A DNA stretch of 64,000 bases, from contig JACKGY010000013.1 of assembly GCA_020639295.1 (NCBI GenBank), positions 1-64,000 of the forward strand, in the 5' to 3' direction. The notes beneath the pieces were generated by a model that saw nothing but the letters and a program-made list of their open reading frames with translations, made no database searches and had not been told where the DNA came from. Made by a program: the position numbers and the translations under genes. This DNA comes from Planctomycetota bacterium. Lineage in GTDB: Bacteria > Planctomycetota > GCA-002687715 > DRQF01. This document shows, in pieces, positions 34,328 to 41,886 of this stretch (positions are counted from its first letter, which is position 1; each line of letters begins with the position of its first letter).

Positions 34328-35112
34328 AGCTCGCGCTGACCATCGCCGGTTCCGATCCGACCGGGGCGGCCGGTCTCGAGGCCGATCTGCGGGTCTTCCA
34401 GAGCCTCGGCCTGCACGGCATGGCGGTGGCCACGGCCCTGACCGTCCAGGACTCCGGCCGCGTCCACGAGGCCGGAGTCCTCGACGCCGACCTGGTCCTG
34501 CGTCGCCTCGACGTCCTGCTCGCCGATCTGGTTCCGGACCTGGTCAAGGTCGGGATGCTCGGCAGCGCCGACATCGTGGCCGGATTGGCGCCTCGCCTCG
34601 CCTCCCTGCCGAAGGGGACGCCGATCGTGGTGGACCCGGTCCTGGCGTCGTCGTCGGGGCGCCCGCTCCTCGAGCCGGCGGGCCTCGTCCGGCTACGCGA
34701 CGAGATCCTGCCCCTGGCCCGGGCGATCTGTCCCAATCGGCGCGAGGCCGCGCTCCTCCTCGGCCGCGAGGACGAGCCGGCCGCGCTCGCTCGCGACCTC
34801 GCCCGGTTCGGTCCCCGGCTGGTCGTCGTGACCGGCGGAGACGCGGCTGAACCAATGGTCCGGGATTTCGTCTGCAGCGATGGCGAGCTGATCGAGCTGA
34901 CGGCGGAGCGCCTTCCCGGTCCCTCGCCACACGGCACCGGCTGCACCTTCGCCTCGGCGCTCGCGGCCCATCTCCTCGAGGGCCGCGGGGCCGTGGAGGC
35001 GGTGCGGCGGGCACGTGACTACGCGCGCTCGGCCATCGCCGGGGCGAGGACTCTCTCGCGTGGCGGCGGCAGACCCCTGCCCCGACTGAAAGGAGTGGAC
35101 GATGACGACTGA
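34324..35112 (+). CDS. thiD: Hydroxymethylpyrimidine/phosphomethylpyrimidine kinase (ThiD family)
   Basis: 262-residue ribokinase-fold enzyme. ThiD phosphorylates HMP and HMP-P in thiamine synthesis; the same family includes pyridoxal kinase-like members. Motifs: LTIAGSDPTGAAGLEADLRVF near the N-terminus, VKVGMLGSADIV, IVVDPVLASSSGRPLL, CPNRREAALLLG and the anion-hole/catalytic SPHGTGCTFASALAAHL with the catalytic Asp position occupied by Cys-preceding Gly as in the family. No other thi gene is nearby. Its last 11 bases overlap the next gene. Confidence 0.9.
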   Translation: MKLALTIAGSDPTGAAGLEADLRVFQSLGLHGMAVATALTVQDSGRVHEAGVLDADLVLRRLDVLLADLVPDLVKVGMLGSADIVAGLAPRLASLPKGTPIVVDPVLASSSGRPLLEPAGLVRLRDEILPLARAICPNRREAALLLGREDEPAALARDLARFGPRLVVVTGGDAAEPMVRDFVCSDGELIELTAERLPGPSPHGTGCTFASALAAHLLEGRGAVEAVRRARDYARSAIAGARTLSRGGGRPLPRLKGVDDDD

Positions 35113-35677
35113 GAAGAAGGAGGTTCGGCCCGGGTCGGCGCGCGCGCGCCTGGAGGCCTTCGAGCGCGAGCAGAAGGGCAAGAAGTCGCTCTATGTCCGC
35201 TTCGCCGTGGTCCTCGGCCTCTTGCTTCTGGTGGTCGTGATCCAGCAGCTGATCAAGACCAAGGCCCCGGACCGGAGCTGGATCGAGCTGCCGAAGTCGG
35301 TCGCCTACCTGGCCCGTGAGGGCAAGTGGGAGGCGCTCGCCGCGGCGCTCGACGACGAGATCGAACTGCAGGGTGTTCCCGCCGGCAGCAAGGGCGAGCT
35401 CCTGAACCTGATTCGCAGCCACGCGGAGGAGGGACTCGGCGCCTACGCCACCGACCCGCATCACTGGGACCAGAAGGGTGGTCAGGTGCTGGTCGACTTC
35501 TGGATCATCTGGTCGCGCGGCGACATCGAGCGCGCGGCGACGGTGCCGCTGGTCCAGACCTGGCTGGTGCAGGCCCTGCTCGTCCGCGACGGCGGCGACT
35601 GGAAGGTAAGAAAGCTGCTCGTTCGCGAGACGCTGGCCCCCGGGGGGGCGCCGCTCGGCGATCTGCTCGACCACTGA
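35102..35677 (+). CDS. Single-pass membrane protein, family not identified
   Basis: 191 residues. A basic N-terminus (about 30 residues) is followed by one transmembrane helix, YVRFAVVLGLLLLVVVIQQL (about 31-50). The remaining 130 residues are extracytoplasmic, with strands VLVDFWIIWSRGD, VPLVQTWLVQALLVRDGG and DWKVRKLLVRET, resembling the curved sheet of an NTF2/SnoaL-like fold. The function is unknown. AAAGGAG lies 6 bases before the ATG, inside the end of thiD, so the gene is coupled to that operon. Confidence 0.75.
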   Translation: MTTEKKEVRPGSARARLEAFEREQKGKKSLYVRFAVVLGLLLLVVVIQQLIKTKAPDRSWIELPKSVAYLAREGKWEALAAALDDEIELQGVPAGSKGELLNLIRSHAEEGLGAYATDPHHWDQKGGQVLVDFWIIWSRGDIERAATVPLVQTWLVQALLVRDGGDWKVRKLLVRETLAPGGAPLGDLLDH

Positions 35678-35745
35678 CCCCGGCGGGCCACTTGACCCGC
35701 CGAGCGCCAGCGGAGAGACTCCGGTCGGAGCGGCGGAGATTCTCG

Positions 35746-36177
35746 ATGTACAAGTCCATCATCGCCTGCATGGTCGCGGCCGCGGCCCTGTCCGGCTGCA
35801 GCGTTTCCAGCCACAGCCATCGCAACGTCGCCTACGAGGTGGTCGAGGTCGAGGGCTATGGCAGCCAGACCCTGACCCAGCTCTTCCTGGTCCTGGACAA
35901 CGGCAAGAAGCGGATCTCGGCGGAGGACTTCGACCTCTTCGTCGAACGCGAGATCGTCAGTCGATTCCCGGACGGCTTCCACATCGCCCGGGGCGACGGT
36001 CACTGGCGCCGGAGTTCGTCGAATCGCAGCCAGGTCGGCGACAGCCGCGTGGTCTTCATCGTCCACGACGGCAAGGCCGACGCGCTGGCGCGGATCGACG
36101 AGATCATGAGTCGGTTCCGGGACAGCTTCGGGATGGCCATGGAACTCCGGGTCGACACGCCCGCCCGGATCCGTTGA
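35746..36177 (+). CDS. DUF3574-like lipoprotein
   Basis: 143 residues. Lipobox LSGC (Cys18) after MYKSIIACMVAAAALSGC. The mature domain matches the DUF3574 pattern: a strand LTQLFLVLDNG, ISAEDFDLFVEREIVSRFPDGF, then HIARGDGHWRR and DSRVVFIVHDG. It is predicted to be a small periplasmic ferredoxin-like lipid-anchored protein of unknown function. ATG 35746 is 68 bases after the preceding stop. It ends just before a hairpin terminator. Confidence 0.8.
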   Translation: MYKSIIACMVAAAALSGCSVSSHSHRNVAYEVVEVEGYGSQTLTQLFLVLDNGKKRISAEDFDLFVEREIVSRFPDGFHIARGDGHWRRSSSNRSQVGDSRVVFIVHDGKADALARIDEIMSRFRDSFGMAMELRVDTPARIR

Positions 36178-36207
36178 CCCGAGCCCGGACCGAAGGGACC
36201 GACTCCG

Positions 36208-36246
36208 GCCCGCTTCGTTCGCCGTCGCGACGGGAGCGAGGCGGGC
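36208..36246 (+). terminator. Intrinsic terminator after the DUF3574 lipoprotein
   Basis: A 13-bp stem (36208-36220 with 36234-36246, including G-U pairs) encloses a loop that itself contains CCGTCGCGACGG. It is followed by TTCTC. It lies in the 72-base gap between two convergent genes and best serves the plus-strand lipoprotein. Confidence 0.65.
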
Positions 36247-36249
36247 TTC

Positions 36250-36453
36250 TCAGGCGAGGATGTCGAGCAGGCTGTCCTCGACCTCGAGGCCGACCTTGAT
36301 CACCTTGGTCGCCGTCTTGGCCTGGTTCTCGGCGATCTTGAGGCCGATGAGGTCATCGACCTCGGCCCCGTTCTCGACGATCCGCTGCGCGTGCTGCTCG
36401 GCGCGGCCCAGGGCTGCCTGGTAGCCACGCTGACCGATGCTGACGATTTCCAT
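36250..36453 (-). CDS. Small flagellar-rod-like protein
   Basis: 67 residues from ATG 36453, which has AAGGAG just upstream; an ATG at 36465 would add 4. The sequence MEIVSIGQRGYQAALGRAEQ, then a short loop, then LIGLKIAENQAKTATKVIKV and VEDSLLDILA has the two-helix form of the N- and C-terminal coiled coil of flagellar rod/hook proteins (FlgB/C/E). It belongs to a class of roughly 65-residue proteins of unknown role seen in many bacteria. It lies alone and divergent from the LKR-like gene. The link to flagella is by resemblance only. Confidence 0.75.
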   Translation of the reverse strand: MEIVSIGQRGYQAALGRAEQHAQRIVENGAEVDDLIGLKIAENQAKTATKVIKVGLEVEDSLLDILA

Positions 36454-36531
36454 ATACTCCTTCATCGGCCGCCGTCCGGCGGACTGGAGCTGAATGAAAA
36501 CCCGGGGTCACCCGGAGCTCGAGGAGGGAGC

Positions 36532-37824
36532 ATGACCGGCAAGCGTCTGGCGATCGTGAGGGAGTGGAAGACCGAACTGGAACGGCGCTGCCCGCTCGTT
36601 CCGGCGACGGTTCGCGAGCTGGTCGCGGCCGGGATCGAGGTCCTGGTCGAACCCTCACCGGTGCGCATCCATGGCGACCAGGAGTTCGTCGCCGCCGGCG
36701 CGCGCCTCGTCGACGACCCCGGCCAGGCCGATTTCCTGCTCGGCATCAAGGAGATGCCGATCGAGAAGATCCAGGCCGGCAAGCCGCATCTCTTCTTCTC
36801 GCACACGATCAAGCAGCAACCCTACAACATGCCGCTGCTGCGGCAGGTGCTGGATCGAGGCGCCACGCTGCTCGATTACGAGCTGGTCACCGACGAGCGC
36901 GGCCGACGCATGGTCTTCTTCGGCCGGCAGGCCGGTCAGGCCGGGATGATCAACACCCTCTGGACCCTGGGGCAGAGGCTCCTGGCCCTGGGCATCGCCA
37001 ATCCATTCGACCAGCTACGTCAGGCCCGCCGCTACGATTCGCTCGCGGAGGCCCTGGCGGCGGTCGCGGCCGCCGGCCGCCGGGTCGCCGACGAGGGCCT
37101 GCCCGCGATCATCGATCCCCTGGTCATCGGCATCACCGGCACCGGCAACGTCTCCGGTGGCGCACAGGAGGTCCTGGCCATCCTCGAGCCGGAACGGATC
37201 ACCGCCGAAGAGCTGCTTCGCGGCGACGCCACCGCCGGTGCCGATCGCATCCGCTACGTGGTCTTCGACGAGGCCAGCATGGTGCGTCGCCGTGACGGCG
37301 GTGCCTTCGTCCTGCAGGAGTACTACGACCGTCCCGAGTTCTACGAGGGTCGCTTCGCCGACTACCTGCCCTTTCTCGGGGCCCTGGTGGTGGGCAACTA
37401 CTGGGACCCACGCTACCCGCGTCTGGTGACCCGGGCCGACGTGGCCGAGCTCTGTCGTCCGGGCGGAGAACCATCCCTGCTGGTGATCGGCGACGTCTCC
37501 TGCGACCCGGAGGGCGGCGTCGAGGTGACCCTCGAGCCGACCCTCCCCGATGCGCCGAGCTACGTCTACTCACCGGCGAGCGAGTCGATCAGCAGCGGCT
37601 TCGAAGGCGAAGGCCTCGCGATCATGGCCTGCGAGATCCTGCCGACCGAACTGCCGCGGGATTCGTCGCGGGTGTTCAGCGAGGCACTGCAGCCCTTCCT
37701 GCCGGCGCTGCTCGCCGCCGACTGGAGCCAGACCCTGGACCGACTCGATCTGCCCGGTCCCTTCCAGCGGGCCGTCATCGCCCATCAGGGTCGGCTCGCG
37801 CCGCGCTGGGCGCACCTGCTTTGA
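36532..37824 (+). CDS. Lysine-ketoglutarate reductase-like (AlaDH/PNT-N) protein
   Basis: 430 residues. The N-terminus LAIVREWKTELERRCPLVPA with VRELVAAGIEVLVEPSPVRIH is the alanine dehydrogenase/LKR N-terminal fold. LGIKEMPIEKI, HTIKQQPYNMPLL and VFFGRQAGQAGMINTLWTLG match the LKR domain of animal and plant bifunctional LKR/SDH (lysine to saccharopine). IGITGTGNVSGGAQEVLAIL is the nucleotide-binding loop. The SDH domain is absent and no saccharopine dehydrogenase is adjacent. GAGGAGGGAG precedes the ATG. It is coupled by TTGA to an SSS transporter, so an amino-acid-related role is plausible. Confidence 0.85.
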   Translation: MTGKRLAIVREWKTELERRCPLVPATVRELVAAGIEVLVEPSPVRIHGDQEFVAAGARLVDDPGQADFLLGIKEMPIEKIQAGKPHLFFSHTIKQQPYNMPLLRQVLDRGATLLDYELVTDERGRRMVFFGRQAGQAGMINTLWTLGQRLLALGIANPFDQLRQARRYDSLAEALAAVAAAGRRVADEGLPAIIDPLVIGITGTGNVSGGAQEVLAILEPERITAEELLRGDATAGADRIRYVVFDEASMVRRRDGGAFVLQEYYDRPEFYEGRFADYLPFLGALVVGNYWDPRYPRLVTRADVAELCRPGGEPSLLVIGDVSCDPEGGVEVTLEPTLPDAPSYVYSPASESISSGFEGEGLAIMACEILPTELPRDSSRVFSEALQPFLPALLAADWSQTLDRLDLPGPFQRAVIAHQGRLAPRWAHLL

Positions 37825-39374
37825 GGCTCGGGACCCTCGATGGCCTGATCGTCCTCGGCTACCTGGTGACGGTGGCCCTGATCGGCTTCCTCGTCGGTCG
37901 CCGCCAGACCGGCACCGAGTCCTACTTTCTCGGGTCCCGACGCATCGCCTGGTGGCTCGCCGGCCTGTCCATCATCGCCACCGAGACCTCGGCGATCACC
38001 TTCATCGGCGCGCCGATCCAGAGCCTGCGCGGCGACTGGCGCTACCTGCAGCTGGCGCTTGGCGCCGTTCTCGGCCGCATCGTGGTGGCCAAGCTCCTGA
38101 TCCCGGCCTACTACCGCGGTCGGGTCTACACCGTCTACGGCTACCTCGAGGACCGCTTCGGACCCCGGTCGAAGAACTCCGCGGCGCTGCTGTTCTTCGT
38201 CGGGCGCTGTCTGGGCAGTGGCGTCCGGCTCTATGCCGCCGCGATCGCCCTGCACGTCGTCGTCGCCGTGAGCTTCCCGACCGCGATCCTGCTCGTGGCC
38301 CTGGTCGCCGTCGCCTACACGGTCATGGGTGGCATCCGCTCGGTCATCTACACCGACGCCCTGCAGGGCATGCTCCTGCTCGGCGGCGGGCTGGCGGCCC
38401 TCGTCTGCCTGCTCGCCGAGATCGACCTCGATCTCGGCACCCTGATCGACCGGCTCGGGGCCGCGACCACGGCCTCCGGCACCGCCAAGCTGCGCGTCTT
38501 CGACTTCGGTTTCGACCTCGGTAACGGGATGAGCTTCGTCACCGGCGCGATCGGCTCGGCCTTCCTGACCATGGCGATGATGGGCACCGACCAGGACATG
38601 ATGCAGCGGGCGCTGACCTGCAAGGACGAGAGGAGCGGCGCGCGTAGCATGCTGTTCTCGGCCTTCCTGGTCCTGCCGATCGTGGCGCTCTTCCTCGCGG
38701 TCGGCTCGCTCCTCTGGCTCGCGCTCGGCGGCGACGCCGGCGCGGCCGAGCTGGCGGCGACGATCGCGGGGCAGGCGGGCGAGACCGATCCGGCGAAGGG
38801 CTTCGACTATCTCTTCCCCTGGTACGTGGTCCAGGCCATGCCGGTCGGCATCAAGGGGCTGGTCGTCGCCGGCATCTGCGCCGCGGCCATGTCGAGTCTC
38901 GACTCCGCGATCTCGGCCCTGTCGTCGACGGCGGTGACCACGCTCTGGCAACCCTACGTCCAGCCGGGCCGTGACGAGGGCCACTACCTGCGGGTCTCGC
39001 GCTGGTTGTCCCTGTTCTTCGCCCTGATCCTCGCGGCCATCGCCTTCCTGGTCTGGGGCTCCCGTTCGGTGGGCTCGGCGAAGGAGGGTTTCGGCGTCCT
39101 CGTGCTGGGGCTGAAGGTCCTCACCTGGATCTTCCCGCCGCTCCTGGGCATCTTCCTGGTCGGGGTCATGACCCGGCGCGGCAGCGACCGCGGCAATCTC
39201 CTGGCGCTCCTCGTCGCCATCGCCGTCGTCATGGTCCTCGAGTTCTGGACCCGGATCTTCGGCAGCCCGGAGGCACCGATGGCCTGGACCCTGAACTCGG
39301 TCGTCGGCACCGTGGTCGCCGCCACCGTGGCGGCGGTCTTCGCCGGCCCGCAACCGGAAGGAGAGGGTCACTGA
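37821..39374 (+). CDS. Sodium:solute symporter (SSS family)
   Basis: 517 residues starting at TTG 37821, which overlaps the upstream stop. About 13 hydrophobic helices. SSS hallmarks: YFLGSRRIAWWLAGLSIIATETSAITFIG in helices 1-2 region, YTVMGGIRSVIYTDALQG, GTDQDMMQRALTCKD and IKGLVVAGICAAAMSSLDSAISALSS, which carries the sodium-site Ser residues. It imports an organic solute with sodium. The substrate is unknown; genes on either side are an LKR-like oxidoreductase and NagZ-type glycosidase, so an amino acid or sugar is possible. Confidence 0.93.
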   Translation: MRLGTLDGLIVLGYLVTVALIGFLVGRRQTGTESYFLGSRRIAWWLAGLSIIATETSAITFIGAPIQSLRGDWRYLQLALGAVLGRIVVAKLLIPAYYRGRVYTVYGYLEDRFGPRSKNSAALLFFVGRCLGSGVRLYAAAIALHVVVAVSFPTAILLVALVAVAYTVMGGIRSVIYTDALQGMLLLGGGLAALVCLLAEIDLDLGTLIDRLGAATTASGTAKLRVFDFGFDLGNGMSFVTGAIGSAFLTMAMMGTDQDMMQRALTCKDERSGARSMLFSAFLVLPIVALFLAVGSLLWLALGGDAGAAELAATIAGQAGETDPAKGFDYLFPWYVVQAMPVGIKGLVVAGICAAAMSSLDSAISALSSTAVTTLWQPYVQPGRDEGHYLRVSRWLSLFFALILAAIAFLVWGSRSVGSAKEGFGVLVLGLKVLTWIFPPLLGIFLVGVMTRRGSDRGNLLALLVAIAVVMVLEFWTRIFGSPEAPMAWTLNSVVGTVVAATVAAVFAGPQPEGEGH

Positions 39375-40837
39375 TGGCCGCGGCCGGCAGAAGGCTGATG
39401 ATCGGGTTCGAGGGGACGAAGGCGAGCGCGGAGGTCGTCGACCTGCTGCTCGAGTCCGGTGCCTCGGCGGTCATTCTCTTCGCCCGCAACGTCGTCGATC
39501 AGGAGCAGGTCCGGCGGTTGATCGCCGAGCTGCGCGCCGCGGTGCCCTGGCCCCTCATCGTGGCCGTCGACCAGGAGGAAGGGGCGGTCGTCCGCGTGGC
39601 CCGCGACCTCGACGTCCTGCCCGGCGCGGCCTGTCTCGGTCGGACCGGAAGCGAGGATCTCGCCCGTCGCGCCGGTCGCTGCTCGGGAGCTCGCATGGCC
39701 AGCCTCGGCTTCGACCTGGTGCTCGCACCGGTGATCGACCGTCGGGGCGCGCTGGACAATCCGATCACCGGCTGGCGCAGCTTCGGCGCCGACGGCGAGC
39801 TGGTGGCGCGGCTCGGTCGCGCCTACGCGGAGGGCCTCGAGGAGGGCGGTTGCGCGGCCTGCGCCAAGCACTTCCCCGGGCTCGGTCCGGCGCGCATCGA
39901 TCCCCACCTGGCCCTTCCCGAGGTGGCGGCGGCGATCGACCCGGAGCCGGAGCTCGCTCCCTTCGCGAGCCTGGCACCGGTCTGCGCCGCGATGATGACC
40001 ACGCACCTTCGCCACCACGGTCTCGATCCGGAGGTGGTCACCTTCTCCCGCAACGTCGTCGACGGCCGCCTGCGCCGAGGGCTGGGCTACGCCGGCGCGA
40101 TCCTCAGCGACGACCTGCTGATGGGGGGCGCCGCGCGAACGGAGGGCATCGCCTCGGCCGGCGTGGCGGCGGCCCTGGCCGGCCACGACCTGCTGCTGGT
40201 CTGTCGCGACCGCGACGCGGTCCTGGCGGCGGCGACGGCGCTGGGTCGGGGTCTCGACGAGGGAAGGCTCGAGGCTCGAGAGCATGCCGCGTCCCTGGCC
40301 AGGATCGCGACCCTGGCGCGTCGGGCCGCGGGGACGCCGAAGGGCTGCGACGAGGACTCCCGCAGCCTGGCACTCGAGATCGCCGCGGGTGGGCTCGAGG
40401 TCCAGGGCGATCGGCGCCGGATCGGTCTCAGGGCCGGTGATCGTCTGCGGCTCGTCGACCTCGGTCGAGGGGCGATCGAGCCCGCCGAGGAAGGCTGCGC
40501 CTGGCCGGCTCGCTGGCTCGCGCGTCGGCTCCGCGAGGGCGGCCTCGAGGACGTCCGCGTCCTGGACCGGCCGGATGAGCTGGAAGGCGATCGTTTCGAT
40601 CGGCTGCTGGTGATCCTCCGTGACCTCGGTCGCAACGCCACCGCAACGGATGACCTGCGGCGCCTGCGCGAGCGCTGGGATGACCGCATCGTCTTCATCC
40701 TGGCCGGACCACCCGGTGACCAGCTGCTGGTCGACCGGCCGGCCCTGCTCATCGATCCCGCCGGCGCGCGTCGGGCCCAGCTCGATCGGGTCGTCGAACT
40801 CCTCCTCGGGAGCCTGGCTCGCCCCACGCCCTCCTGA
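39374..40837 (+). CDS. Glycoside hydrolase family 3 (NagZ-like beta-N-acetylhexosaminidase)
   Basis: 487 residues. GH3 TIM barrel: LIVAVDQEEGAVVRVA, FDLVLAPVIDRR, the NagZ-specific loop KHFPGLGPARIDPH (residues 165-178, matching KH(F/I)PG(H/L)GxxxxD(S/T)H except Pro177 for Ser/Thr) and the nucleophile Asp in ILSDDLLMGG (about 246). NagZ removes N-acetylglucosamine from anhydromuropeptides in wall recycling. Residues about 335-487 form an extra alpha/beta domain lacking in short cytoplasmic NagZ. No signal peptide is seen. The ATG overlaps the upstream stop by one base. Confidence 0.87.
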   Translation: MAAAGRRLMIGFEGTKASAEVVDLLLESGASAVILFARNVVDQEQVRRLIAELRAAVPWPLIVAVDQEEGAVVRVARDLDVLPGAACLGRTGSEDLARRAGRCSGARMASLGFDLVLAPVIDRRGALDNPITGWRSFGADGELVARLGRAYAEGLEEGGCAACAKHFPGLGPARIDPHLALPEVAAAIDPEPELAPFASLAPVCAAMMTTHLRHHGLDPEVVTFSRNVVDGRLRRGLGYAGAILSDDLLMGGAARTEGIASAGVAAALAGHDLLLVCRDRDAVLAAATALGRGLDEGRLEAREHAASLARIATLARRAAGTPKGCDEDSRSLALEIAAGGLEVQGDRRRIGLRAGDRLRLVDLGRGAIEPAEEGCAWPARWLARRLREGGLEDVRVLDRPDELEGDRFDRLLVILRDLGRNATATDDLRRLRERWDDRIVFILAGPPGDQLLVDRPALLIDPAGARRAQLDRVVELLLGSLARPTPS

Positions 40838-40938
40838 TCTCATCCACCCGGGCTCGTTCCGGGCCTGGACCGCCAGCGGCCTCGAACCACCACCCGCGAC
40901 CGGCGGCCTCGCGATCCCGGCGACGCCGGCATCGAGGA

Positions 40939-41610
40939 TCATTCCAGCCGATCCGACCAGTCGAGTTCGCGGGATCGGCCCACCGCCAGGGGCCGGCGGC
41001 GCCGTCGGCGAAGGGCCTGGACCGGCCACGAGCCCGCCGCTTCCCGATCCCACGCCGTCCGGAAGGCGAAGGGCTCGAGGTCGAGGTCCCAGCGTGTTCG
41101 CTCCCGCTCGAGATCGAAGCCATCGGGCCGCCAGCCACCGAGTTCGGCCGGACTCGCCTCGCCCCGGGAGCGTCCACGCAGCCAGGACCGGATGAGTCGT
41201 CGGTGGCCCCGCGCCCCGCCGCAGCCCTCCGGCGGGAAGCTGCCGGCGCCATCGAAGAGAAAGCGCCAGGACGTCGAGGGCCCCGGCATCATGCCCTCAT
41301 GGCGCACCTCGTGGACGAAGCGGTCGTCGAGGTCGTAGACGTAGAGCAGGTGATCGCCACTTCGGCGGAGCACCTCGGCAAGAGGACGTTCGTCTTCCGG
41401 CCCGGGCAGGACCTGGGCCTCCGGGTCGAAGCCGGCGAGGAAGCGGCCGCAGCCGCTGATCATCTCCCAGCCGCCGTGCCCCGCCCAGCCGAGGTCCTGG
41501 ATCGCGGCCTGGAGATCGCCGAGGCGAGCCTCGGCCTGGAGGGCGAGGCGTCGCCAGACCTTCGGGTCGCTGTCCTGGAGGGTCACCTCGAGACGGAAGA
41601 AGAGGGTCAT
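40939..41610 (-). CDS. Plasmid pRiA4b ORF-3-like protein
   Basis: 223 residues. The pRiA4b/IS1096-passenger fold is recognisable: FRLEVTLQDSDPKVWRRLAL at the start, then LGDLQAAIQDLGWAGHGGWEM, LRRSGDHLLYVYDLDDRFVHEV and the Trp-rich SWRFLFDGAGSFPPEGCGGA. The family is widespread on chromosomes and mobile elements and its function is unknown. The start at 41610 has GAGGAG 7 bases upstream on the minus strand. No transposase or inverted repeats are seen beside it, so it gives only a weak hint of past mobility. Confidence 0.85.
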   Translation of the reverse strand: MTLFFRLEVTLQDSDPKVWRRLALQAEARLGDLQAAIQDLGWAGHGGWEMISGCGRFLAGFDPEAQVLPGPEDERPLAEVLRRSGDHLLYVYDLDDRFVHEVRHEGMMPGPSTSWRFLFDGAGSFPPEGCGGARGHRRLIRSWLRGRSRGEASPAELGGWRPDGFDLERERTRWDLDLEPFAFRTAWDREAAGSWPVQALRRRRRRPLAVGRSRELDWSDRLE

Positions 41611-41886
41611 GTCCAATCTCCTCGGCGCTGGTCGGAATGCGCCACCGGAGTGAAGGTCGCGTTCCGGGCGGTGGGGTGACGCCAAAATCGCGGGTCCGGG
41701 AATCCGGCGGCGGAATTTTCTCGGCATCAGGCAATCGGCGGCAACCTGGAGGCTGGTGGACGACTTCGGCAGCACGATCGCCGCCCGGACCCTCGCCCTG
41801 CATCGCTTGGCGTGGCGGGCCGGGCCTGCTCGAAGCCGGGGGTCGTCCCGTCACCCAAGGTCCGGTTCCTTCTCGGAGGTCTCTCG

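Noticed and set aside
39374..40837. NagZ considered inactive because the KHFPGHG motif reads KHFPGLG
   Set aside because: The accepted signature allows His or Leu there (KH(F/I)PG(H/L)G). The Asp-x-His dyad and nucleophile Asp are present. Only Pro177 departs from Ser/Thr.
40939..41610. An insertion sequence at the pRiA4b-like gene
   Set aside because: Only the pRiA4b-like protein is present. No transposase, terminal inverted repeats or target duplication is visible in the flanks.
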